From Saprospiraceae bacterium (GTDB lineage Bacteria; Bacteroidota; Bacteroidia; Chitinophagales; Saprospiraceae): a stretch of 64,000 nt of DNA. Both the position numbers and the translations under genes were made by a program. The first letter of the stretch is position 1. Each line of letters starts with the position of its first letter. Shown in pieces: positions 42,170 through 51,300 of this stretch. The notes under the pieces were generated by a model, which saw only the letters and a list, made by a program, of their open reading frames with translations, had not been told where the DNA came from and searched no databases. The DNA is taken from positions 868,001 to 932,000 of the forward strand of contig JAHBTU010000003.1 in the NCBI GenBank assembly GCA_019638455.1, read 5' to 3'.

Positions 42170-43291
42170 ATGAACGACAACAAATTTGATGTGGCCGTGG
42201 TAGGCGCTGGCATCGTGGGTTTGGCAGTTGCTTATGCTGCCGCCAAAAAGGGGCAGAAAGTGGTCGTGTTCGAGCGCAACCCGCGCGCGGTGGGTGCCTC
42301 GGTGCGCAATTTTGGCTTGCTGTGGCCGGTTGGCCAGCCTGCGGGTCGGTTGCTTGAGCGTGCGCTGCGTAGCCGCGAGATTTGGCTGGAAGTGGCGCGG
42401 GCCAGCGGTATTTGGCTCAAACAAAACGGCTCGCTCCATCTGGCTTATCACGACGACGAAATGGCCGTGCTGCGCGATTTCGAGCGTGACTCCGCTGGGG
42501 CGGGCTATCAAACCCAATTGCTTGCGCCGCGCGAGGTGGCGACTTATTCGCCTGCCGTGAGGGAAGCGGGGCTGAAAGGGGGAATGTGGAGCGCAACGGA
42601 GTGTACCGTCACCTCCCGACAAGCCATTCCGCAGATTTCCGCGTTTTTGGAAAAAGAGCTTGGTGTGGAGTTTCACTTCGGCTCTGCGGTGACGCATGTG
42701 GAGTCGCACATACTGTCCGATTTTTACGAACACTGGCAGGCCGAGCGCATCTTCATTTGCTCTGGTGCGGAGTTTGAGACTTTGTATCCCAAAATTTTCC
42801 GCGAAAGCGGCATCACCAAATGCAAGTTGCAAATGCTGCGCACTTCTTCGCAACCCTCCAATTGGGACTTGGGGGCATCGCTCTGCGCCGGGTTGACGCT
42901 GCTGCACTATTCCTCTTTTGCTCATCTGAAAAGCCTCGCTCCCGTGCGCAAGCGATACAATCTCGAAACCCCCGACTTTTCGAGGTATGGCATCCATGTG
43001 TTGGTGTCGCAAAATTCTTTTGGCGAAATCATACTCGGCGACAGCCACGAATATGGCTGGGATGTGTCACCTTTCGATAGCGAGGCCATCAATGCGTTGA
43101 TTTTGGAGTATTTGCACACTTTCGCGCTATTTCCCGCCCCCACGATTGCGGAGACTTGGCATGGCATTTATCCCAAACTGCCGGGCCGCACCGATTTTGT
43201 GGTGGAGGCCGAGCCGGGGGTCTGGATTGTCAATGGCCTGAGCGGCGCGGGCATGACGATGAGCTTTGGGCTGGCAGAGGAGGTGGTGTAG
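42170..43291 (+). CDS. Aminophosphonate-type FAD-dependent oxidoreductase (TIGR03364-like)
   Basis: 373 aa from ATG 42170 (MNDNKFDVAVVGAGIVGLAV), with the FAD-binding GAGIVG at residues 12-17 and VVVFER at the second beta strand. Later segments (ASVRNFGLLWPVGQPAGRLL, RQAIPQISAFLEKELGVEFH, GVWIVNGLSGAGMTMSFGLAEE) fit the DAO/glycine-oxidase superfamily branch that co-occurs with phosphonatase-like enzymes. The proposed reaction is oxidative deamination of a 2-aminoethylphosphonate-type compound to the phosphonoaldehyde used by the phosphonatase. It shares orientation with the DUF5690 gene. Two bases after its TAG a 9-bp tandem array starts. Confidence 0.82.
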   Translation: MNDNKFDVAVVGAGIVGLAVAYAAAKKGQKVVVFERNPRAVGASVRNFGLLWPVGQPAGRLLERALRSREIWLEVARASGIWLKQNGSLHLAYHDDEMAVLRDFERDSAGAGYQTQLLAPREVATYSPAVREAGLKGGMWSATECTVTSRQAIPQISAFLEKELGVEFHFGSAVTHVESHILSDFYEHWQAERIFICSGAEFETLYPKIFRESGITKCKLQMLRTSSQPSNWDLGASLCAGLTLLHYSSFAHLKSLAPVRKRYNLETPDFSRYGIHVLVSQNSFGEIILGDSHEYGWDVSPFDSEAINALILEYLHTFALFPAPTIAETWHGIYPKLPGRTDFVVEAEPGVWIVNGLSGAGMTMSFGLAEEVV

Positions 43292-43293
43292 GC

Positions 43294-43520
43294 GATTGGT
43301 TCGATTGGTTCGATTGGTTCGATTGGTTCGATTGATTCGATTGGTTCGATTGATTCGATTGGTTCGATTGGTTCGATTGGCTCGATTGGTTCGATTGGCT
43401 CGATTGGTTCGATTGGTTCGATTGGTTCGATTGATTCGATTGGTTCGATTGGTTCGATTGGCTCGATTGATTCGATTGGCTCGATTGGTTCGATTGATTC
43501 GATTGGCTCGATTGATTCGA
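43294..43520. repeat. 9-bp tandem array (about 25 units) after the FAD oxidoreductase gene
   Basis: GATTGGTTC units with GATTGATTC and GATTGGCTC variants, the reverse complement of the array at 38246-38517. The block from 43294 to about 43850 is the inverted partner of unit A: array, spacer, palindromic element (43617-43743) and tail. Confidence 0.95.
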
Positions 43521-43616
43521 ATTAAGGGTTGAAAAAGCCTCGGAGAGGCGAAAATGTTGGTAGAAATTTGCGCACCCAATAAATCCGGGTCCCGCCTTTG
43601 GCGGGGCGAAATACAG

Positions 43617-43743
43617 CCATTCTCGCTTTGGCGGGTTCTATGGTGTCATCCCGGAAGAATGGAGGGGTGACACCTTAAAAACAGGCCGAGATGTCACCTT
43701 TTTTCGTTCCTCAAAGATGACACCTCTTACAAACCGAGAATGG
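43617..43743. repeat. ~127-bp palindromic (MITE-like) element, copy 2
   Basis: CCATTCTCG ... CGAGAATGG ends with the same nested GGTGTCATC/GATGACACC pairs as copy 1, in the opposite orientation. Only a few substitutions separate it from copy 1. Confidence 0.75.
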
Positions 43744-43878
43744 CTGGGCGAAACGTAGAACGCTCGTGCCAAAATTCCGCCAAAGACGGGGGCTACCCCA
43801 ACCCTTCATTCGGATGATTTGCGATTGAGCGGCAACAAGACGCTGCAGTCGCGGCAACCCTCGACCGGGTCATTGGTA

Positions 43879-45525
43879 TTAGAATAGAAGCCCTACCGGA
43901 ACCACTTGCTTTGAAATGCCCGGTCCTTGATAACAGACATCGAGCCAGCCGCCACCGCCGCCGTTGAACCATTCGACGCGGATGGAATGGTCGCCCGGCA
44001 CTAATTCTATTTTCCCGGACTTTTCCTGCACGCCGTGGTCGCCGTCGTTGTCCACCACCAATTTGCCGTCGAGGTAAAGTTTGCTGCCGTCGTCGGAACG
44101 GGTGAAAAAAGTGTAGCGGCCTGATTCCTTGATGCGAATCTTGCACTCATACGCCACCGCTATCTGTTGTGGGCGTGGCAGCGGCACCTCGTCGGAGGTA
44201 ATTTCATAAATGCGCCCCGAAGCCACGGGGCGGAGGTTGCGAAAATCGGGCAGTTGTTTGATGCCATCCACCAGATAGCAGGTGTATCGAACTGGCGGTT
44301 TTTTGCCCGCTGGCACGAATCGGTAATGCGCCTCGACCACTTCGCTTTCTAGCTTTCCTTGGCGAAATACGCCGCTGCGCACCACCGTGTTTTGCTTTAT
44401 TGGGATGGGGGCGTTGTAGCGAGGCGATGAGGCGGTGGGGAGCGAGCCGTCGAGGGTGTAGCGCAGTTCGGTGTCGTTAGTCGTGTTGGGATTTTCCATG
44501 TGAATGGTGGTGTCGCTGAAAAAGAGGCCGCCCGCCCGTTGGTTGTGGATGGCTTTGGGGTGCAAAATTGGTTTTTCCAAAAAGGTCGGTACCGGGTAGT
44601 TGAGGGGTGGCTCGGCGAATCCCTCGAAGGCGCATTGCACGGGGCGACCTATCCAAGCGTAAGGGCGCTCCAAGCCTAGCGCAAAGGCTACTGTGGCTGC
44701 GTTGTCGTATTGATAAACGGGGGTGGGAATCCGATACCCTTTTTTGATGCCGTGCCCCCACAGCAGAAACGGAATTTCCATCTCGGCCATCGTGAGGCCG
44801 CCATGCCCCAGCCCGATGCCGCCGTGGTCGGAAGAGACGATGACCAGCGTTCGGTCGGCGATGCCAGCGGCTTCTATGGCGGCGATGATTTGTCCGATGA
44901 GCGAGTCCGCTTTGCTGACAGAGGCGTAGTAAGCAGGGCTGCCGTGTCCTGACTCGTGGCCAGCGTGGTCCACATGGTCGAGGTGCACAAAACAGAACGT
45001 GGGTTTTTCTTGCCGAATGAACGTGGCGGCCAATTGCGCGGCGGTGTTTTCGTCGGGCGCGGCGGTGTCGTAGTCCACTGCCGATTTTTCAAACAATCGC
45101 CCAAAGCCTCCCCAATGGTAAATGGCGCCGATGGTAGTATGGGTCACTTGCCCATCTATCTCGCTGAAAATGGTAGGGAAGATGTCTTCCTTGCCTTTCA
45201 CCACAGGCGGCAGGATGAAGTTGTCGCGCTCATAATCGTTGCTGTGCACCCCGTGTTGTTCCACATCTGCGCCCATAATCATGGAGGCCCAGTTGGAACT
45301 GGAACTGCTGGGGGTGACGCAACGCGCTTGCAGGGTGTAGGCGCCCTCGGCCATCAAGCGGTCGAGCACGGGTGTGGCGGCTTTCCGAATGCCGTCGGGG
45401 CTGAGACCATCCACCCCGATGACGACGACGTGGCGGATGCCAAGGTCTTTGTGGGCCGGTGGCTGTGTGGCGCATCCGACCATGATGGAGGCCAATATGG
45501 ACAGGGTGGGTAGTTTGAATGACAT
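43879..45525 (-). CDS. Alkaline-phosphatase-superfamily lipoprotein with PA14 domain
   Basis: 548 aa. Signal peptide with lipobox SIMVGC, so a lipoprotein. Residues about 30-320 form a type I phosphodiesterase/alkaline phosphatase domain: VVVIGVDGLSPDG (metal Asp), TPSSSSSNWASM (nucleophile Ser/Thr region), HLDHVDHAGHESGHG, VSSDHGGIGLGHGG. A chitobiase-C-like strand region follows (ELRYTLDGSLPTASSP) and then a PA14 domain (YTFFTRSDDGSKLYLDGKLV), often carbohydrate-binding. It probably cleaves a phospho- or phosphono-ester outside the cytoplasm. It lies in line after susC-susD-phnZ, so it may release substrate for that system (inference). Confidence 0.82.
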   Translation of the reverse strand: MSFKLPTLSILASIMVGCATQPPAHKDLGIRHVVVIGVDGLSPDGIRKAATPVLDRLMAEGAYTLQARCVTPSSSSSNWASMIMGADVEQHGVHSNDYERDNFILPPVVKGKEDIFPTIFSEIDGQVTHTTIGAIYHWGGFGRLFEKSAVDYDTAAPDENTAAQLAATFIRQEKPTFCFVHLDHVDHAGHESGHGSPAYYASVSKADSLIGQIIAAIEAAGIADRTLVIVSSDHGGIGLGHGGLTMAEMEIPFLLWGHGIKKGYRIPTPVYQYDNAATVAFALGLERPYAWIGRPVQCAFEGFAEPPLNYPVPTFLEKPILHPKAIHNQRAGGLFFSDTTIHMENPNTTNDTELRYTLDGSLPTASSPRYNAPIPIKQNTVVRSGVFRQGKLESEVVEAHYRFVPAGKKPPVRYTCYLVDGIKQLPDFRNLRPVASGRIYEITSDEVPLPRPQQIAVAYECKIRIKESGRYTFFTRSDDGSKLYLDGKLVVDNDGDHGVQEKSGKIELVPGDHSIRVEWFNGGGGGWLDVCYQGPGISKQVVPVGLLF

Positions 45526-45711
45526 GGTGTGTATGGTGTGGTGATGGGTTTGCGGGAAATAATCTTACTCAATGATATTTGTAGCTACTTAAGCAAGGGC
45601 AGTGCCCCGGAATATGTTTTGTGGCGCTATCCCTGTCTAAACGGCTACGATTAGGGCAGAAATTTGCATATTTTCGAGTAAAATACGCCAAATCGCTCAA
45701 AACCATAGCAC

Positions 45712-46287
45712 TTATACAGCAGGCTCCAAATGTTCGCGCATCAAAACTTCCAGCCAACCCAAATCGCCTACTGGCTGGCCGCTCACCTTAGCCTGTTCGT
45801 CGAGCCTGCGCAATTGGAGGTGCCACTCGAACAGCGTATCCTGCTCAAAATCGCGCTGCTCTTCTGCCGACATCAGGCCGCCTTGCTTTTCCAACGTGAT
45901 TTTGCTGGCCTCCGAAAGCCCTGCGTAGTAGGCTGCATCGGTACTGACCAAGTAGCGTTTGGCTTGCACGTGGCCTTCCACGAGACGGGCTATTTTTTCC
46001 GAAAATCCCAGTCTGCGCAATTCACGCGCTCCGATGGTCTCGTGTTGCCGGGTGCCATAGCCGCCCATGTTGTCTTCCGGTGTGGTGCCGCACAGGTGGC
46101 CGAAGTCGTGGAGAAATGCGGCAAGGATGAACTCGGTATCGTCGGGATGGCCTCTTTGCGCGAGTTGCGCGGTTTGGGCGGCGTGCTCGAGTTGGCTCAC
46201 GGGTTCGCCGTGATATTCCTCGTGGCCGCGCTCGCGGAACACTGCGAGTATGGTTTGAATGGCTTCGTGTGTATGGTGGTGTGTCAT
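45712..46287 (-). CDS. phnZ: PhnZ-type HD-domain phosphonate oxygenase
   Basis: 191 aa from ATG 46287 (MTHHHTHEAIQTILAVFRER). All positions known for the PhnZ mixed-valence di-iron site and substrate pocket are visible: Tyr25 and Glu28 (EEYHGEPVS), His35 (LEHAAQ), His60-Asp61 and His64 (LHDFGH), His82 (RQHETIGA), His106 and Lys110 (EGHVQAKRY), Ser128 and Asp163. PhnZ oxidatively cleaves (R)-1-hydroxy-2-aminoethylphosphonate to glycine and phosphate. Its usual partner, the dioxygenase PhnY, is not in the window. It is downstream of susD across a tandem-repeat block and upstream of the phosphatase-like lipoprotein gene. Confidence 0.88.
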   Translation of the reverse strand: MTHHHTHEAIQTILAVFRERGHEEYHGEPVSQLEHAAQTAQLAQRGHPDDTEFILAAFLHDFGHLCGTTPEDNMGGYGTRQHETIGARELRRLGFSEKIARLVEGHVQAKRYLVSTDAAYYAGLSEASKITLEKQGGLMSAEEQRDFEQDTLFEWHLQLRRLDEQAKVSGQPVGDLGWLEVLMREHLEPAV

Positions 46288-46292
46288 GGATT

Positions 46293-46625
46293 TAGAGGGT
46301 AATTGAGGGTTATTGAGGGTCATTAAGGGTTATTGAGGGTCATTGAGGGTTATTATTAAGGGTTATTGAGGGTCGTTATTAAGGGTCTTGAGGGTTATTA
46401 TTAAGGGTTATTGAGGGTTATTGAGGGTTATTATTAAGGGTTATTGAGGGTCGTTATTAAGGGTCTTGAGGGTTATTATTAAGGGTTATTGAGGGTTATT
46501 GAGGGTCATTATTAAGGGTTATTGAGGGTCGTTATTAAGGGTCTTGAGGGTTATTATTAAGGGTTATTGAGGGTTATTGAGGGTCATTAAGGGTTGTTGA
46601 GGGTCATTGAGGGTCATTGAGGGCA
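46293..46625. repeat. GAGGGTTATT-type tandem array with 78-bp higher-order unit
   Basis: Decamer-like units (GAGGGTTATT, GAGGGTCATT, AAGGGTTATT) fill the gap between susD and phnZ. The segment containing GGGTCGTTATTAAGGGTC recurs at about 46371, 46449 and 46527, a 78-bp period, so the array grew by duplication of larger blocks. It lies directly against the phnZ start. Confidence 0.9.
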
Positions 46626-46712
46626 GTCAATTGGGTAGTTTTAAAAAAGAGGAAAAACGGCATTGCGCCGTTTTTCCACCAAACCAAACTCAAATTTGTA
46701 TGAAGCGTGCTT

Positions 46713-48182
46713 CTATTTCAAGTGCCACATCTTCGAGTTCAAATCATCGGGGCCTTGGCGCTGCACGGCTGCTTTGTAGGAGGCCTCGTTGAGCGATTGC
46801 TCGATAATGGGGTAGCGGAATCGCACGGGTATCATGTTGTTGTTCTGGTTGGAGGGGCCGGGCTTGAGCGCAGGGATGCCGGTGCGGCGCCAGTCGAACC
46901 ACGCTTCCAAGCCTTGGAAAAAGAGCGACACCCATTTCTGGAAGCCGATTTTTGAGAGTTTTTCCTGCTGCGAGCCTGTGTATGTCACTTCTGGGAGGTC
47001 GAAATAGCCAGTCGGCACATCAAGTCCGTAAAAATTGAAAGAGCCTTTCACGCCTTGCTCGTAGAAGGTTTTGGCATCGCCGGCAATCAGCCCTTTCTCT
47101 GCTGCTTCGGCGAGCAGGAATTGCAACTCTGCATAGGTCATCACCACGCCTTTGGCGATGGAAAGGCCCGAGGTGGAGATGGCTTGCTCGAAATAGAGGG
47201 TGCCTATGCGCGACTGAAACTGCGGGCCGCCGTTGTACTGGAGCGCGTCCACGTCGTTGAGGCCGTTGGGGAGGCCGACGAATTGCGGAGTTGGGTCGGT
47301 CTCCGTGTCGGGTGTCGGTCGGAAGAAGATGGGCATACGCGGGTCGTTGAGTGCTTTGAGTGTGTCGAGCAGGGTTTTGCTGGCGCGGAACTCGTTGAAC
47401 GAACCGATACGGGTGGTGTGCAGCGGGAATTGGTCGGGCGAAGAGGCCGAATAGGTGTAAACGGCATTGTCCGCCACGCCTCCGAAAATGGGGTATTGCG
47501 CCGGGTTGTCCACGATGGAGCGGAGGTCGGCGCTTACGTCGCGCTTGCGTGAGATGCGCATGAGCGCACGGATGCGCAGCGAGTTGGCGAGTTTTTTCCA
47601 TTTGTCAAGGTTGCCCTTGAAAATAATGTCGCCGGCTACTGCCTCGCTGCTGGTGCCGAGCAGGTCGCTGGCCGTTTTCAAGTCGGCCAAAATACCGTTG
47701 TAAATCTGCTCCTGCTCGTCGTATTTCGGATAGTTCTGACCTTCTTTGGCGTTGATGGCCTCCGAATAAGGCACATCGCCGTAGGCATCGGTGGCGAGCG
47801 AAAACATCCAGGACTTCATGATGAGGGCTACGGCTTTGTAGTTGTTTTCGCCGTTGGCCTCGCTCTGCTGGAGCATGATTTTCACGTCGCGCATATTGTC
47901 GTACACGTTGTTCCAGATGCTGTTCAGTTCGCCCCAGAGGTAGCGGTCTTCGTTCACGAATTGGTTTTTGGCCGTGTGCTGAATCACGATGTTGCCGATG
48001 CCCCAGGTTTCGCCGAGCAGCGCGTTCATCATGTCGCGCTGGATTTGCGGGAGCAGCAAGCCATTGTTCACCACTGTGGGCGAGTTGGGGTTGGTGTTGA
48101 TTTCGTCAAAATCTTTGGTGCAACCCGAAGAGAGCGCGATAAGACCGACGATTGCCAATGATTTTAGAAAAATATGTTTCAT
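46713..48182 (-). CDS. SusD/RagB-family nutrient-binding outer-membrane lipoprotein
   Basis: 489 aa. Signal peptide with lipobox LSSGC, then TKDFDEINTNPNSPTVV, typical of SusD-like lipoproteins. TPR-like helices contain MKSWMFSLATDAYGDVPYSEA, and the C-terminal part carries YAELQFLLAEAAEKG and LEAWFDWRRTGIPAL, family signatures. It forms the lid of the SusC transporter encoded 200 bp upstream. No glycoside hydrolases are nearby; instead phosphonate genes follow, so the ligand may be a phosphonate-containing molecule (inference). Confidence 0.92.
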   Translation of the reverse strand: MKHIFLKSLAIVGLIALSSGCTKDFDEINTNPNSPTVVNNGLLLPQIQRDMMNALLGETWGIGNIVIQHTAKNQFVNEDRYLWGELNSIWNNVYDNMRDVKIMLQQSEANGENNYKAVALIMKSWMFSLATDAYGDVPYSEAINAKEGQNYPKYDEQEQIYNGILADLKTASDLLGTSSEAVAGDIIFKGNLDKWKKLANSLRIRALMRISRKRDVSADLRSIVDNPAQYPIFGGVADNAVYTYSASSPDQFPLHTTRIGSFNEFRASKTLLDTLKALNDPRMPIFFRPTPDTETDPTPQFVGLPNGLNDVDALQYNGGPQFQSRIGTLYFEQAISTSGLSIAKGVVMTYAELQFLLAEAAEKGLIAGDAKTFYEQGVKGSFNFYGLDVPTGYFDLPEVTYTGSQQEKLSKIGFQKWVSLFFQGLEAWFDWRRTGIPALKPGPSNQNNNMIPVRFRYPIIEQSLNEASYKAAVQRQGPDDLNSKMWHLK

Positions 48183-48235
48183 TGTGTGTGATGTTGAAAT
48201 GAAGGAAAAATAGGTTAATGGGGTTCAGGCTGTCT

Positions 48236-48364
48236 CAAAAGGTTGATAAAGTTGATACGGTTGATGAAAGTTGATATGTGGAGTGAAAAACGGCATGAAT
48301 CTCTGCCTTTCCGAATCAAAGTATCAACCTTCCTAAACTTTGATAAGCCCTCATCAACCTTTTG
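48236..48364. repeat. Intercistronic inverted repeat between susC and susD
   Basis: Left arm AAAAGGTTGATAAAGTTGAT..., right arm ...TGATAAGCCCTCATCAACC TTTT; the arms pair imperfectly over about 40 nt. Each arm is itself built of GGTTGATRA-like repeats related to the array at 41860. It could modulate the SusC:SusD ratio by stabilising or terminating the mRNA (inference). Confidence 0.55.
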
Positions 48365-48382
48365 GAGCAGCTTCAACGACAT

Positions 48383-51300
48383 TTAGAACCGGAAGCCGAC
48401 GTTCACGCCCCAGCTCCGGGTGGAGGGCAGGGCCACCGATTCCACACCGGGGATGACCGTGCCGCCAGCGGTGGAGGAGGTCTCTGGGTCAATGTGTGGC
48501 ACTTTGGTCCAGAGGGCGAGGTTGCGGCCCACGAGGCTGATGCTGAGGTCGCGCAGGGAGGAATTGCCGAACAGTCTGTTGGGCAAGGTGTATCCGAGGC
48601 GCACCTCGCGAAGTTTGGTGAAGGAGGCATCGTAAATCATGCCTTCAATTAGACGGCGACCGAGTGTGTAGGAGGTGTGCCATTCGCGGGCGCTGAGTTT
48701 GGTTTCGTTGGGCTTGAACGAGCCATCGCCGTTTTGCACCACGCCTTGCCCGATGACGCCGTTTCCGGGCAGGTTGATGTCGTAGCCGTTGGCGCGACCT
48801 TCGAGGGTCTCGCTGATTTGACCGCCTTCGCGGCCTACGGTCTGGGTGTGCGAATACACCTCGCCGCCCCTGCGAATGTCGAACAAGACACCGAGCGACA
48901 CGCCTTTGAATGTGAAGGTGTTGCCGATGCCGCCGAGCCAGTCGGGGTTGTAGTTGCCGAGCAGGATACGGCTGGGTGTTTCGATGGGTTTGCCTTGCGC
49001 ATTATAGACGATTTGGCCGACATACTGCCCAGTGGGGTCGTAGTATTTGTCGTTCGGGTCGCTGCTCACGCGGGCAAAACCGATGCCGTACATGCTGCCC
49101 ATTTGCTCGCCCACGCGGGCTTCCACGGTCACATAGCGCGATGCGAGGACGTAGTTGGTCACTTCTTGTCCCGACACGGGGTCGGTGAAGAGGTCTTTCA
49201 CTTTGCTGCGGTTGCGGGAGAAGTTGAAGGCGACATCCCAAGAGAAATGGCGGCTTCGGATGGGCGTGATGTTGAGGGTTACTTCCACGCCTTGGTTTTC
49301 AATCAAACCTGCGTTGATGATACGGGCGCTGTACCCTGTGGTGTTGGAGAGCGGAATCGGGAGAATCTGGTTCTTGCTCTGGGTGTTGTAGTAAGTGAAG
49401 TCGAGGCCGAGGCGGTTGCGGAAGAAACGCACATCGAAACCCGTTTCGATGGATGTGCTGATTTCCGGCTTCAGGTTGGCGTTCACCAACACGCTCGATT
49501 CGCTGTAAGAGGGGCTGCCCAACACAGGCTGTTGCGCATTGAAAATGGTAGCCAACTGGTAGGGGTCAGTGTCGTTGCCCACTTGCGCCACGCCAAAGCG
49601 AACTTTTGCAAAAGACAGGGCGCCGCTTGGGTTGAGGTTGAGCATGTCGCTCACCACGGCGCTCAGGTTGGCGGCGTAGTAGAGGTAGCTGCGCGAATTG
49701 CTTGGCAGTGTGCTCGACCAGTCGTTGCGGGCGGAGAGGTCGAGGTAGAGGTAGTTGTTGAAGCCTAACTGGCCGGTGGCGTAGAGCGAGTTGATGCGCT
49801 TTTCCGAAAAGGGTGTGTTTGTGAGGTTTTGCAGCGCCACGCGGGAGTTGCTGAGGGCATAAATGCCGGGTACGGCAAGTTCCGGGGCGATGACATCGGA
49901 GAAACGCCCCACTTGGCGCATGGCATTGCCGCCGAAGCCGAGGTTGAGGTCGAAGCGTTGGCTCAGGGGCTTTTTGTAGCTGATGAGGAAGTCCGTGTTA
50001 ATCTCGGACAGCCCCAAGCGTTCTTCACGGTAGCTGCCGCGCTGGAAACGTTGGGTGCTGTAGGCACGGCGGCGGGCGCGAAATTCGTTGCTCACGTCGG
50101 CGCCGCTGCGCAGCATGACGCTCAGCTCGTCGGTCAGGTCGTAAGTCAGCGACACATTGCCATACACCCGGTTGATGTCCTGGCTATTGGTGTTTTCGTA
50201 CAGATTGAAATAGGGGTTGTCGTGGTAGTTGTAGTTGTAGCCAAACTGGTTCAGCCCAGTGCGGCCAGCCTGCCAGTAGTCGCGCATGGCAGCCAAGTCA
50301 ACTTGGCGGCCGAGCCAGCAGTTGAAGAGGTACATGATGTTTTCGGTGCCGTAGCTCAGGTTGGGGCGGTTGTCGCTTTTGTTGTTGAGGTAGTTGATGG
50401 CGGTGCGCACGCGCAGTTTGGAGCTAAGGTTGTAGCCGCCGGCGAATGAAAGCGTGTTGCGCTTCAAGTCTGTGTTTGGCACGGTGCCCACTTGGTCGAG
50501 CCAAGTGTAGGAAAGGCGGAAGTCGCCGTTGGGGTTGCTGCCTGTGAGCGCCACGTTGTGCGTTTGGGTCACTCCTGTTTCAAAAAAATCTCTCACGTTG
50601 TTGGGGCGAGCCACCCATGGGGTGGGGATAATCTCGCCGCGAGCGGCCAATTGTTTGTCGAGGTCAACTGGGCCGATGGAGGTGAACAAGTTGCCCACGT
50701 CGCCGCCACGGAATCCGTTGGTGGTGGGCGAGTCAAACTGTTTGATGAGTTGCCCTTCGTATCGGGGGCCCCAGCTCTCGTCCACGCCGTCGGCGATGCC
50801 GCCGCCGTTGCCATCGCTGAATTCAAAAAAGCCACCAAGCCCCTGCCCATACACGTTTTGATAGTCGGGCAAGCGCAGCACGTTTTCAAACGAGACGGTC
50901 GAGTTGACAGACACGCCGATGCCTTTTGTGTTTTTGCCTGTTTTGGTCGTAATCAAAATCACGCCGTTGTTGGCGCGTGAGCCGTAGAGCGCGGCGGCGC
51001 TGGCGCCTTTCAGCACAGTGATGGATTCCACGTCGTCGGGGTTGACGAAACCCGCGCCGTTGCCGTAGTCCGCTTCTTGGAAGCTGCTACCGGAGGAGCC
51101 GCGAAAATCATTGGTGATGGGCACACCATCCACCACGAAAAGCGGTTGGTTGCGGTTGATGTTGAGCGAGCGCTCGCCGCGTATGGTGATGCGGGAAGAA
51201 GAGCCGATGCCCGATGGATTGCCCACGATGGTGACGCCAGCGACCTTGCCAGCCAGCGAATTGACGATGTTCGTCTCGCGCGCCTTGGTCAAATCTTCGC

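Noticed and set aside
37925..43850. Composite transposon carrying the phosphonate genes
   Set aside because: The bracketing repeats carry no transposase and no target duplication was found, so only an inverted-repeat arrangement is claimed.
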